From: DASPJQ01 sp035299065
GTDB taxonomy: Bacteria > Bacteroidota > Bacteroidia > Flavobacteriales_D > UBA2798
Reading direction: 5' to 3'
DNA length: 17,933 nucleotides
Assembly (NCBI GenBank): GCA_035299065.1
Contig: DATGXI010000060.1
Location: 1-17,933, forward strand
Shown here piece by piece: positions 6,800 through 14,659 of this stretch. Made by a program: the position numbers and the translations under genes. The notes beneath the pieces were generated by a model. That model searched no databases, was not told the origin of the DNA, and saw nothing but the letters and a program-made list of their open reading frames with translations. The first letter of the stretch is position 1; every line of letters begins with the position of its first letter.

Positions 6800-8095
6800 G
6801 TGAAAAAAGTACTCATCATAACATACTATTGGCCTCCCAGCGGTGGTCCCGGTGTACAGCGCTGGCTCAAATTTGTCAAATACTTTCACCAACACGGTAT
6901 TGAGCCCATAGTTGTTACCGTTGATGAAAAAAAAGCATCCTACCCCGTTCTTGATCCTGCCCTTGAAAACGAAATACCCGTAGGCACCCGCGTTTTCAAA
7001 ACAAATTCCTTTGAACCACTCCGTATTTTTTCATCTTTTTTTAAAAAAGAAAAAGTACCCTATGCAGGTATTCCTGACCGGAATAAAATGAGCCTGGCAG
7101 GTAAATTATCATTGTATATACGCGCCAATTATTTTATTCCCGATGCACGAAAAGGCTGGAATAAATACGCCTATAAACAATGCTGTTCCATCATTGAAAA
7201 CGAAAAAATTGACTGTATAGTAACCACAAGCCCTCCACACTCAACCCAACTCATCGGACTAAAACTTCAAAAAAAATATGGCGTGAAATGGATTGCCGAT
7301 TTAAGGGATCCCTGGACCGACATGTACTATTACAGTAAACTACACCACAACAAACGCGCTAAAGAAAAAGACAGCAACCTTGAAAAGCTGGTTTTATCCA
7401 TGGCCGACCTTATAACTGTTACCAGTAACGAAACCAAAAACCTGTTTGCAAAAAAAATATCTGGAAGCGAAAAAATACACATTGTGACCAATGGGTACGA
7501 TGAGGCCGATATAACCACGTCTTCCACCAATGATAAAAACAATGCATTTACAATAGGATTTTCGGGCACTATTAGCAAAGAATTTGGTATCGAAACATTT
7601 TTAACCTGCATTAAAAAACACATTGATACCCAAAAAAACATACACATACAGTTTGTAGGCAATGTTGAACCTGCATTAAAAAATGAAATTGAAACTATAC
7701 TTGGATCACACGCTTCATTTACCGGTTATGTTTCGCATAAACAGGCTATACACTACTCGGCCAAAGCCAACGTTCTTTTACTGGTTGTTCCACCCGGGCA
7801 GGATGGAAAAAACTCAAGTACTGTACCCGGCAAAACCTTCGAATACCTTTCAACCCAAAACCCGGTTATTTGCCTTGCACCACCGCATAGCAGTGCTGTT
7901 GAAATAATTGAACAATGTGATGCAGGCCGCGGATTTACCCATGATGATGAAATTGGAATTGGAACTTATTTAAACAGTTTATATGAAAATTGGGCTTCGG
8001 GTAAAAACATTAAAATAAATAATACTAACTTTAAGCAGTACGAGCGTAAAACCCTTGCACAACAAATGGCTGGTATAATTAAACGTTTAACATGA
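6800..8095 (+). CDS. Glycosyltransferase, GT4-like (GT-B fold)
   Basis: A 431-residue cytosolic or membrane-associated enzyme expected to transfer a sugar from a nucleotide donor onto a glycan. The GTG start at 6800 opens MKKVLIITYYWPPSGGPGVQ, the N-terminal strand and Gly-rich loop of this group. SPPHSTQ (144-150) and WIADLRDPWTD (164-174) are typical of a Bacteroidota GT4-like subfamily. The C-terminal donor domain begins around residue 250 (TIGFSGTISKEFGIE) after VTNGYDE (230-235), and KTFEYLSTQNPVICL (345-359) is the usual nucleotide-sugar-binding helix region. The stop codon overlaps the start of the acetyltransferase gene (ATGA), so the two are translated together. A weak -7 box (TACTTTTA, 6782-6789) lies 10 bases before the GTG. 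Donor and acceptor are not predictable. Confidence 0.9.
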   Translation: MKKVLIITYYWPPSGGPGVQRWLKFVKYFHQHGIEPIVVTVDEKKASYPVLDPALENEIPVGTRVFKTNSFEPLRIFSSFFKKEKVPYAGIPDRNKMSLAGKLSLYIRANYFIPDARKGWNKYAYKQCCSIIENEKIDCIVTTSPPHSTQLIGLKLQKKYGVKWIADLRDPWTDMYYYSKLHHNKRAKEKDSNLEKLVLSMADLITVTSNETKNLFAKKISGSEKIHIVTNGYDEADITTSSTNDKNNAFTIGFSGTISKEFGIETFLTCIKKHIDTQKNIHIQFVGNVEPALKNEIETILGSHASFTGYVSHKQAIHYSAKANVLLLVVPPGQDGKNSSTVPGKTFEYLSTQNPVICLAPPHSSAVEIIEQCDAGRGFTHDDEIGIGTYLNSLYENWASGKNIKINNTNFKQYERKTLAQQMAGIIKRLT

Positions 8096-8727
8096 GCTTG
8101 ACCCAATTCATATTTCGTCAATATATGCGGATGAAAAATCCAAGCTGTACCATTCATGCGAATACACTGGCCAAACAGGTTAAACTTGGAAAAAAAATAA
8201 CGCTCGAAAAAGGGTGTTACATTGGTGCCAGGGAAATTGGGAACTTCACGTTTATAGGCATGAACAGTTATATCGATAAAAGCACCGCTTCAATTGGCAG
8301 CTTTTGTTCCATTGCCATGCATGCACGCATTTCGCTTAAAAATCATCCGCTTGATTGGGTTACAACCCACCCTTTCACGTACAATAAAAACTACGGCATC
8401 ATTAACGAAAACCCATTTGTTGAAGGTGTAAGCAACAAAGAAACAACCATTGGTCACGATGTATGGATTGGAGCCAATGTTACCATACTTGCGGGCGTAA
8501 CCATTGGAAACGGTGCTGTATTGGGCGCAAATTCCCTTATAACAAAAGATGTTGAACCCTACAGCATCGTTAGTGGAAATCCCGCCAAACACATACGTTC
8601 GCGGTTTGATGAGGCTACCATTGCCAAATTACAGGAAAGTAAATGGTGGGAATGGGATGAAGAAAAATTGAAAAAACACGTAAACGCATTTCGAAATCCG
8701 CAGGAATTTCTAAACCTGCTGAAATAA
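8092..8727 (+). CDS. CatB-related O-acetyltransferase (left-handed beta-helix)
   Basis: A 211-residue acyltransferase of the hexapeptide-repeat xenobiotic/CatB type, normally a trimer that uses acetyl-CoA to acetylate a sugar hydroxyl. Imperfect hexapeptide repeats run from about residue 30 to 75 and again from 119 to 166 (TIGHDVWIGANVTILAGVTI, then GAVLGANSLI). The NHPLDWVTTHPF loop at 84-95 carries the His expected to act as catalytic base. SIVSGNPAKHIRSRF (158-172) is the standard end of the beta helix, followed by a Trp-rich C-terminal helix (KWWEWDEEKL). Length is normal. The ATG lies inside the stop of the glycosyltransferase gene (4-base overlap), so an acetylated glycan made by the pair is the likely product. 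It converges with the SGNH hydrolase gene, leaving only 13 bases between stops. Confidence 0.92.
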   Translation: MSLTQFIFRQYMRMKNPSCTIHANTLAKQVKLGKKITLEKGCYIGAREIGNFTFIGMNSYIDKSTASIGSFCSIAMHARISLKNHPLDWVTTHPFTYNKNYGIINENPFVEGVSNKETTIGHDVWIGANVTILAGVTIGNGAVLGANSLITKDVEPYSIVSGNPAKHIRSRFDEATIAKLQESKWWEWDEEKLKKHVNAFRNPQEFLNLLK

Positions 8728-8740
8728 TTAGTTTGGTTAT

Positions 8741-9868
8741 CTACAATTTTATGATTTTGCCTATTTTTTTCCCGATCACTTCGGCTATACGGGAAAAACC
8801 CAGGTCATTTAAATGCGTTCCATCAATTGTACCTTCATGGTCGGTTCCTAAAAGATTCTTAGCCTCCAGGTAATACACTTTTTTAATGCCCTGTGCCCTG
8901 GCCTCATCATACGTGCTTTTCAACGCTTTGTTTTGCGCCATTACATATTTAATACCCCCGGATTTAGACTCTTCGCTTGTATTTAAAAAAGTGTTTTCCC
9001 GTAAAATAGTTTCAACCAGTAAAATTGGTGTATTGGGTTTGCATAACCTCAATTGCTTAATAAGATTTAATGCGTTTTTTCGAATGGTATCGGGCGAAGA
9101 ATTAGGTGTACAATCCAGCACATATATGGCCGCATCAATTTCACAAAGCGCAACACCAACCGAACGTTCAAAGCGGCCGTTTCCGCTAAATCCCAGATTA
9201 ATTGTTTCAATGTTGTATTTACGCGAAATGATTGAAGGGTATGCCATACCGGGACGTGATGCACTTCCTCCCTGTGTTATGCTTGTGCCATAAAATACAA
9301 TGGGTTTTTTATTTTGCGCAAGGTTTTTTTGGGGCTTTGCAATTTTGGCGCTTTTTTCAACACCTATTTCTACCGATTCAACAATATCATATAAAGGAAG
9401 ATTTATCAAAAAGTCCTTCATGGTTGTGTCCATATTTGAAACAATGGCTGCTGAATTGGTTGTGCCATTTGGAATACCGGTATTTACATATTGCCAAACA
9501 CCATTTACAAGGCAATACACATCAATACCACTTATGCCAATCTTGTTCATATTTTTAAGAACAGTGTTTGCCAGAAGTTTCCACTTAACGGTAAGTGATG
9601 CTGAGTTGGTACTAAACCTTACCGAGATGCCCGCTGAATTTTTACTTAAGCCAAATACTTCGGGACGAACTATTTTATCATATGTTGACGGAAGGCGGTT
9701 GTAATTTTTTTCATTGTGATATTTTCCATCAATATCAAATTGCGATGCGTCATAAAAAGCCACTTCCCCAACAATGGTCATTGGTTTTTCATCGGTAATA
9801 ATTTGCGCAACTAACGCGCGTGTTACCAAAATCAATGCGGTGGTGAATACGACCTTAAGGTATTTCAT
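8741..9868 (-). CDS. Secreted SGNH/GDSL hydrolase with N-terminal GxDLY-type domain
   Basis: A 375-residue exported esterase. The signal peptide ends near ALVA-Q (residue 21/22). Residues about 30-175 form a beta-rich N-terminal domain with GIDVY at 114-118, matching the GxDLY-type domain found ahead of SGNH catalytic domains. The catalytic domain starts near 188: block I FYGTSITQGG with nucleophile Ser196, block II NLGFSGNG (225-231), Asn256 in LDCTPNS, and block V DGTHLNDLG with Asp349 and His352. All SGNH catalytic residues are present. Such enzymes often remove acetyl or other acyl groups from glycans; the substrate here is unknown. The ATG shares one base with the stop of the upstream haem lipoprotein gene (TAATG), so the genes are tightly coupled, with ffh further upstream. 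Confidence 0.92.
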   Translation of the reverse strand: MKYLKVVFTTALILVTRALVAQIITDEKPMTIVGEVAFYDASQFDIDGKYHNEKNYNRLPSTYDKIVRPEVFGLSKNSAGISVRFSTNSASLTVKWKLLANTVLKNMNKIGISGIDVYCLVNGVWQYVNTGIPNGTTNSAAIVSNMDTTMKDFLINLPLYDIVESVEIGVEKSAKIAKPQKNLAQNKKPIVFYGTSITQGGSASRPGMAYPSIISRKYNIETINLGFSGNGRFERSVGVALCEIDAAIYVLDCTPNSSPDTIRKNALNLIKQLRLCKPNTPILLVETILRENTFLNTSEESKSGGIKYVMAQNKALKSTYDEARAQGIKKVYYLEAKNLLGTDHEGTIDGTHLNDLGFSRIAEVIGKKIGKIIKL

Positions 9869-10323
9869 TATATATCGGCAATACGAAGTTTATTTATTCG
9901 CACTATAGGACCGTGGCAATATTGCTCATGACAATTTACACAAGCTTTAACAGTAAGATTAAATTCGCTGGCCTGGGCATACCCATCAGTGGCCTTTCGC
10001 AAATTATTGTAATTGTAAAAAAACTGCTCAAGAAAAGGGCCAAAATTATCTTTCCGCATGTCAGGTTGTGATGTTTGGGCAGTTAATGGTTTTTTCTCAT
10101 CAAATGCAGGAATATTCTTTGCGAATTTTCCAACTTTGATTGAATCACCTGCTGCTTTTAGCGCTGCATACCATTCTTCCATGATTTGCGAAAGCTCACT
10201 CATGCCATTCGGGTTTGTGACTTCTCCCGGCTTTTTACATGCTTCAGCCTTCTTTTCTTCATTTGAAGAGCAGGCGTAAACAAAAAGTAAAATCAGTATA
10301 AGTATTGTTGATGTGTAGCGCAT
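9868..10323 (-). CDS. Small haem c lipoprotein (cytochrome c'-like)
   Basis: A 151-residue exported lipoprotein. The lipobox VYAC places the lipidated Cys at residue 18, followed by SSNEEKK. The mature part is mostly helical and polar. Near the C-terminus is a CVNCH haem c attachment motif (128-132) followed by EQYCH, giving a CxxCHxxxCH pattern, then GPIVRINKLRI. A single haem motif near the C-terminus of a protein of about 130 mature residues recalls cytochrome c' and related four-helix bundles, but I see no diagnostic residues beyond the haem site. It may carry electrons or bind a small ligand such as NO on the periplasmic face. It lies one base after the ffh stop and shares one base with the SGNH hydrolase start, so it is the middle gene of a tight three-gene unit. 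Confidence 0.83.
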   Translation of the reverse strand: MRYTSTILILILLFVYACSSNEEKKAEACKKPGEVTNPNGMSELSQIMEEWYAALKAAGDSIKVGKFAKNIPAFDEKKPLTAQTSQPDMRKDNFGPFLEQFFYNYNNLRKATDGYAQASEFNLTVKACVNCHEQYCHGPIVRINKLRIADI

Positions 10324-10324
10324 A

Positions 10325-11677
10325 TTATTGTCCCATATTACCCATGCCAGGCATGTTTTTCATTTGACGCATCATGGCCATCATTTTCTTCTTATCACTC
10401 ATCATGCGCATCATTTTACGCGTTTCTTCAAATTGCTTCAGTAACTTATTTACTTCCTGTATGCTGGTTCCGCTACCAGCTGCAATACGCTGCTTACGGC
10501 TCGGATTAATTACATCAGGATTGCTTTTTTCTTTGGGAGTCATGGCACGTATAATGGCCTCAACCGGTTTAAATGCGTTGTCATCTATCTCTGCATTTTT
10601 TGCCGCTTTGTTCATGCCGGGAATCATGCCTACCAAATCTTTCATGCTACCCATTTTTTTGATTTGTTGCAATTGCTCAAGAAAATCGTTCAGGTCAAAT
10701 TGGTTTTTGGCAATTTTCTTTTGTAATTTACGTGCTTCTTCTTCGCTGTATTGTTCCTGTGCACGCTCAACAAGTGTTACCACATCACCCATGCCAAGAA
10801 TACGGTCGGCCATACGTTCCGGATAAAAAATATCCAGCGCCTCCATTTTCTCACCAGTACCAATGAACTTAATAGGTTTTTCTACAATTGATTTAATGGA
10901 TAAGGCTGCACCACCACGGGTATCACCATCCATTTTTGTAAGAATTACACCATCAAAATTCAATTTATCGTTAAATGCTTTTGCTGTATTTACAGCGTCC
11001 TGCCCGGTCATGGCATCAACCACAAATAAAATTTCGTTCGGATTAATTGCCTTCTTTATTCGTGCAATTTCATCCATCATTTGCTGGTCAATGGCTAAAC
11101 GACCGGCCGTATCCACAATAACTGTGTTAAAGTTATTGCTGCGTGCATAAACAATTGCTTTTTGTGCAATTTTCACCGGATCCTTTTCTTCCTTGTCAGA
11201 GAATACTTCAACGCCCAATTGTTCTCCCAAAACGTGGAGCTGGTCAATGGCCGCAGGACGATAAACGTCACACGCAACCAACAAAGGCCTGCGTGTTTTT
11301 TTTGTTTTTAAAAATAAGGCAAGTTTACCCGAGTGCGTGGTTTTACCCGAACCCTGCAACCCTGACATAAGAATAATTGAAGGACTTCCATTCAGGTTAA
11401 GTTCCTGTTTGGTACCCCCCATTAATTCGGCAAGTTCATCACGGGTAATTTTAACCATTAACTGGCCGGGTGAAATGGAAGTTATTACATTGGCTCCCAG
11501 CGCCTTTTCCTTCACCCTGTCAGTAAAGTCCTTGGCTATCTTAAAGTTAACGTCAGCGTCAAGCAATGCCCTGCGTACCTCCTTTAAGGTCTCGGCAATG
11601 TTTATTTCATTGATTTTTCCCTGGCCTTTAAGGACTTTAAACGCCCTTTCCAGCTTATCACTCAAATTATTGAACAT
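10325..11677 (-). CDS. ffh: Signal recognition particle protein Ffh
   Basis: A 450-residue SRP54 GTPase that binds signal sequences on nascent chains and, with SRP RNA and FtsY, brings ribosomes to the membrane. The N-terminal helical N domain covers residues 1-90. The G domain holds GLQGSGKT (106-113), DVYRPAA (137-143), DTAGR (189-193) and TKMDGD (247-252). The Met-rich M domain spans about 325-450 and includes the RNA-binding helix (SRKQRIAAGSGTSIQEVNKL) and a C-terminal run of Met residues for signal-peptide binding. Length is normal and the start is fixed by the conserved MFNNLSDKLERAF. A TAATTTTG -7 box ends only five bases before the ATG. The two genes downstream on the same strand follow with a one-base gap and a one-base overlap. 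Confidence 0.98.
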   Translation of the reverse strand: MFNNLSDKLERAFKVLKGQGKINEINIAETLKEVRRALLDADVNFKIAKDFTDRVKEKALGANVITSISPGQLMVKITRDELAELMGGTKQELNLNGSPSIILMSGLQGSGKTTHSGKLALFLKTKKTRRPLLVACDVYRPAAIDQLHVLGEQLGVEVFSDKEEKDPVKIAQKAIVYARSNNFNTVIVDTAGRLAIDQQMMDEIARIKKAINPNEILFVVDAMTGQDAVNTAKAFNDKLNFDGVILTKMDGDTRGGAALSIKSIVEKPIKFIGTGEKMEALDIFYPERMADRILGMGDVVTLVERAQEQYSEEEARKLQKKIAKNQFDLNDFLEQLQQIKKMGSMKDLVGMIPGMNKAAKNAEIDDNAFKPVEAIIRAMTPKEKSNPDVINPSRKQRIAAGSGTSIQEVNKLLKQFEETRKMMRMMSDKKKMMAMMRQMKNMPGMGNMGQ

Positions 11678-11682
11678 ATTCT

Positions 11683-11690
11683 CAAAATTA
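11683..11690 (-). promoter_or_regulatory. -7 box TAATTTTG immediately upstream of ffh
   Basis: On the minus strand TAATTTTG (11690-11683) is a full match to TAnnTTTG, with five bases between it and the ATG at 11677. Transcription from it would start at or next to the ATG. No -33 TTG is evident. The spacing is like that at mtaB. Confidence 0.4.
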
Positions 11691-11766
11691 CTGGTCTAAA
11701 TTACTGCTTTAAGCCTTAACCAGCCATTAAAAAAAACTGAAAGCCCTAAAAAAGAATTCTACTTCG

Positions 11767-11774
11767 TATATTTG
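11767..11774 (+). promoter_or_regulatory. -7 box TATATTTG of the sigma-factor operon
   Basis: TATATTTG matches TAnnTTTG and lies 42 bases before the ATG at 11817, giving a leader of about 35-38 bases. No TTG is seen at -33 spacing. The TTG within this box is the start of a longer open frame, which argues against that frame's first 15 codons being translated. Confidence 0.5.
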
Positions 11775-11816
11775 AACCAAATACACCTGCAACTGTACAG
11801 GTATAAAAAAGGGAAA

Positions 11817-13001
11817 ATGATACGATTTTTTGCCATATTTAACTTACTGATTGTGTGCGGTGCGAATGTATTTGGGCAGCAAACAAATACCGAAACCCAT
11901 ACGAAAAACAAAGCTGTTCTCTCTAATTCCAACTACAACAACATTAACCCTGCTGCCAATGAGCTAAACAATCCTACACAGGACGTACGTAGCCAGGGGT
12001 ATTATAAGACCGAAGCCGATGCGTTTGAAAGGCAAGCCAAGGAGCAACCTCAATCCTCGCAGGCGTGGCTGAATTTATACAAATCATCACTTTACTCTTA
12101 CTACACATCAAGTTCAAAAAATTTATCGGCAACACAAAAACAGGAATTGAATGAGATACTCGAGGAAATGAAAGCAAAAGTTCCAGGTTCTTTTGAATAC
12201 AACATTGCTGTTTATTTAAATGGCCAGCACAACACCAGCTTAATTGCAAACCTTGCCCGCGCTGCCGAAGTGAACCCCAACCAACTTGATGTACTTGAAC
12301 AGTACGTAGCCTATTACGCCATTACCGACAACGATGCAAAATTAAAAGAGTATGTTCAAAAACACCGCAAGGTGAGTAAATACGAATCGTTTATTGATGA
12401 GTATGCCTATAATTTACTTCAGTCGCTTGACAATAATGGTGTGTTGTTTACCCATGGTGTAATGGATACTTACCCGGTATACAACCAACAATTAAACCAA
12501 AAGGTAAATGCCGGAATTGAAATCATAAACATTGATTACCTGAACAGCGAAACGTACCGCGATGCACTTGCCAAACGCCTTGGAATTGCAATATCCTTCA
12601 ATGGCAATACGTATGCCACCGCATTTGACATTGCCTCAAAACTTGAAGCAACACGCAGCGTATATTTTTCAAGTGCCTTTTCAAAAGCCGAATTAAAAAA
12701 ACACGAAGCCAAACTCGAACTAAATGGGTTAGCATTCAGGTATGGTACGGCAAAACCCGATGCCACAAAAATTGAATCGCTTTGGTCAGGTAAATTTAAA
12801 AAAGACCAGTTGGAGAAAACAAATATGAGTGATGATTATGCCAAAAAAATGGCCAATAATTATTTACCTGTTTTAATAACAGTTTATAAATTTTATACAG
12901 CCGAAAATAAAGACAAGGAAGCCGCCAATGCAAAATCGTTGGCCATTAAAATTGCCAAAATTAACGGCAACGAAAAACAGGTAAATGAATTATTCAATTA
13001 A
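11817..13001 (+). CDS. Secreted alpha-helical protein of unknown function (sigma operon)
   Basis: A 394-residue exported protein. I chose the ATG at 11817, after AAAAAAGGGAAA, because it opens a clean signal peptide (MIRFFAIFNLLIVCGANVFG, cleavage near residue 20); an in-frame TTG at 11772 lies within the -7 box. After a Thr/Asn-rich stretch (residues 22-55) the chain is almost wholly helical, with TPR-like spacing in places (QSSQAWLNLYKSSLYSYY, then AEVNPNQLDVLEQYVAYYAI), though no TPR unit is clean enough to call. No lipobox and no catalytic motif are visible. Its stop is nine bases before the GTG of the ECF sigma factor gene, so it is the first gene of a sigma/anti-sigma operon. A role as an exported sensor or a target of the sigma factor is inferred from position only. 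Confidence 0.84.
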   Translation: MIRFFAIFNLLIVCGANVFGQQTNTETHTKNKAVLSNSNYNNINPAANELNNPTQDVRSQGYYKTEADAFERQAKEQPQSSQAWLNLYKSSLYSYYTSSSKNLSATQKQELNEILEEMKAKVPGSFEYNIAVYLNGQHNTSLIANLARAAEVNPNQLDVLEQYVAYYAITDNDAKLKEYVQKHRKVSKYESFIDEYAYNLLQSLDNNGVLFTHGVMDTYPVYNQQLNQKVNAGIEIINIDYLNSETYRDALAKRLGIAISFNGNTYATAFDIASKLEATRSVYFSSAFSKAELKKHEAKLELNGLAFRYGTAKPDATKIESLWSGKFKKDQLEKTNMSDDYAKKMANNYLPVLITVYKFYTAENKDKEAANAKSLAIKIAKINGNEKQVNELFN

Positions 13002-13010
13002 GCGTAAAGG

Positions 13011-13601
13011 GTGAACCCGGGTTACCGTAAACATACCGATGAATACCTTATGAAGTTGCTGGCCGATGGTGACAGCAATGCCTTTGGTGAAATATACGAC
13101 AGGTATACCAAACCGCTCATGATTTATTTTACGCGAATGTTGTGGAAAGATAAAGAAAAGGCACGTGACTTTATGCACGACCTGTTTACCAAAATAATTG
13201 ACCGGCCAAATTTGTATAACCCCGAAAGGCCATTTAAAACATGGGTTTATAGTGTGGCGCATAACATGTGTAAGAATGAATACAGGAAGCAGGAGGTTAG
13301 AAGTAATACAGCCTTGCTCGGACTAAATGAAAATGTAAGCGGAAATACAGAAACAGAAAAAAACAAACATATGGATGCTGAAGGATTCAATAAGGCTCTT
13401 TATGACGAGCTCGATAAACTGGAGGAAATCCAACGTACCACGTTTTTGATGCGGTACAAAATGGACCTTTCAATTAAAGAGATTGCTGACATAACCCAAA
13501 GTAATGAGGGAACAGTTAAATCGCGTTTGTTTTACACACTAAAAAAATTATCTGAAAAATTAAAAGTATTTGACCCGAAATTAACATCACAAGGGATTTA
13601 A
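13011..13601 (+). CDS. ECF-type RNA polymerase sigma factor (sigma-70 family)
   Basis: A 196-residue two-domain sigma factor. Region 2 covers about residues 15-92, with AFGEIYDRYTKPLMIYF for core binding and FKTWVYSVAHNMCKNEYRK for -10 recognition. A charged, Asn/Thr/Glu-rich linker (95-128) follows. Region 4 (about 130-185) has LDKLEEIQRTTFLMRYKMDL and a helix-turn-helix in SIKEIADITQSNEGTVKSRL. Length and layout are typical of ECF factors. The start is GTG at 13011, nine bases after the previous stop; region 2 begins soon after, so no later start fits. It is followed after 27 bases by a membrane protein with the layout of an anti-sigma factor. Its own promoter target is not identifiable here. 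Confidence 0.93.
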   Translation: MNPGYRKHTDEYLMKLLADGDSNAFGEIYDRYTKPLMIYFTRMLWKDKEKARDFMHDLFTKIIDRPNLYNPERPFKTWVYSVAHNMCKNEYRKQEVRSNTALLGLNENVSGNTETEKNKHMDAEGFNKALYDELDKLEEIQRTTFLMRYKMDLSIKEIADITQSNEGTVKSRLFYTLKKLSEKLKVFDPKLTSQGI

Positions 13602-13628
13602 AATACAGCCAAAAGAGAATAAAATTAT

Positions 13629-14636
13629 ATGAAAAATATAGAGGAAATAGACGACAACATTAACGAGCTGATCATGCAAAAAAGCTTTAACGAGCTAAGT
13701 GCCGATGAGAAGAAAAAGGCCGTTGAGTATGCCGGAAGTGAAGCGCAGTACAATACATTGCGCGCTACATTGCTTGCCATTACAACAAGTTTTGGTGCCG
13801 AAGAAGAAGTTTTTGCCGATTCAAGCTTGAAAAATGATTTGATGAGCCAGTTTGAAAAGAAATTTGGCAAAGAAAATACACGTGTAAAAGTTATACCTTT
13901 TTACCGCCAGCCACTTTTCCAGCTTGCTGCCGCTGCAAGCGTAGCCCTTCTTATATTCTTCTCCTTCCCTTTGCTTACCAATAAAGAAGATAAGCAAGGC
14001 CAGTTAGCCATGAACAATATAAGCAAAGAAACTCCTGCAAAGGATGCCGCAGGTGAACCACTTGAATCATCAACCGCAATTACAACCGAAACAAGTAAAC
14101 TTGAAGAAAAAAGCGAACATGCTACCGGTAAAAAAACAGCAGCCGATAAGATTGTTACCACTGAAGAAATCAGGGGTGAAGAAACCATTTTAAACGCACC
14201 CAACAATGCGGGACCTCTTTTAGGCGAAGAAAAAGAAAAGGCCGATATAGCCAATAATGATATTACAGATGACAATGCCGCTGAAGATTTAAAAACAACC
14301 AACAAGAACCTGGCCTTGACAAAACCTGAAAAGAAAAAGGAAAACGATATATTCCTGCTTGATAAAGTAACCCAGGAGCACCGCGAACGTGAAAAAGAAG
14401 CTGCAAGAAAAAAGAAAGAAAAAGAACGAATGGATGAGCTTTCAAAATCTGAAAATGACAATAAGCAAAGCCCACTTGAACTGAGCGAAAAAGACGCGTT
14501 GGTAAATGCCGCCACTGGCAGTGCATTTGAAACTGTTCCCGCACCTCCGGGACGCATTACAGCCACTATCACAGCCAACCATTTTCTTGAGCAAAACAAT
14601 ACGGCTATGATGGACCTGTTGTTTACTACGTTCTAG
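13629..14636 (+). CDS. Probable membrane-anchored anti-sigma factor
   Basis: A 335-residue single-pass membrane protein. Residues 1-92 are soluble and acidic or helical (MKNIEEIDDNINELIMQKSF, then LSADEKKKAVEYAG). One hydrophobic segment lies at about 95-116 (FQLAAAASVALLIFFSFPLL). The rest (about 117-335) is a low-complexity Lys/Glu/Asn/Thr-rich region, including a highly charged, coiled-coil-like stretch around residues 240-275, ending in LLFTTF. A short cytosolic domain, one helix and a long periplasmic tail immediately after an ECF sigma gene is the layout of Bacteroidota anti-sigma factors. The HxxxCxxC zinc motif of the common ZAS type is absent, so it would be a non-zinc anti-sigma domain. 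The ATG is 27 bases after the sigma stop. The anti-sigma role comes mainly from context and layout. Confidence 0.75.
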   Translation: MKNIEEIDDNINELIMQKSFNELSADEKKKAVEYAGSEAQYNTLRATLLAITTSFGAEEEVFADSSLKNDLMSQFEKKFGKENTRVKVIPFYRQPLFQLAAAASVALLIFFSFPLLTNKEDKQGQLAMNNISKETPAKDAAGEPLESSTAITTETSKLEEKSEHATGKKTAADKIVTTEEIRGEETILNAPNNAGPLLGEEKEKADIANNDITDDNAAEDLKTTNKNLALTKPEKKKENDIFLLDKVTQEHREREKEAARKKKEKERMDELSKSENDNKQSPLELSEKDALVNAATGSAFETVPAPPGRITATITANHFLEQNNTAMMDLLFTTF

Positions 14637-14659
14637 AAACAAAATACGTTCAAGCCAGT

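Noticed and set aside
8728..8740. Possible terminator between convergent acetyltransferase and SGNH genes
   Set aside because: Only 13 bases, with no inverted repeat; termination must occur within the opposing gene or by Rho.
9232..9704. Plus-strand frames opposite the SGNH hydrolase gene
   Set aside because: Overlapping frames without family features; the minus strand carries the full SGNH catalytic set.
13901..14599. 232-codon open frame on the minus strand opposite the anti-sigma gene
   Set aside because: It is a Ser/Phe/Leu-rich mirror of a Lys/Glu-rich coding region, with no start context or domain; the plus-strand gene explains it.
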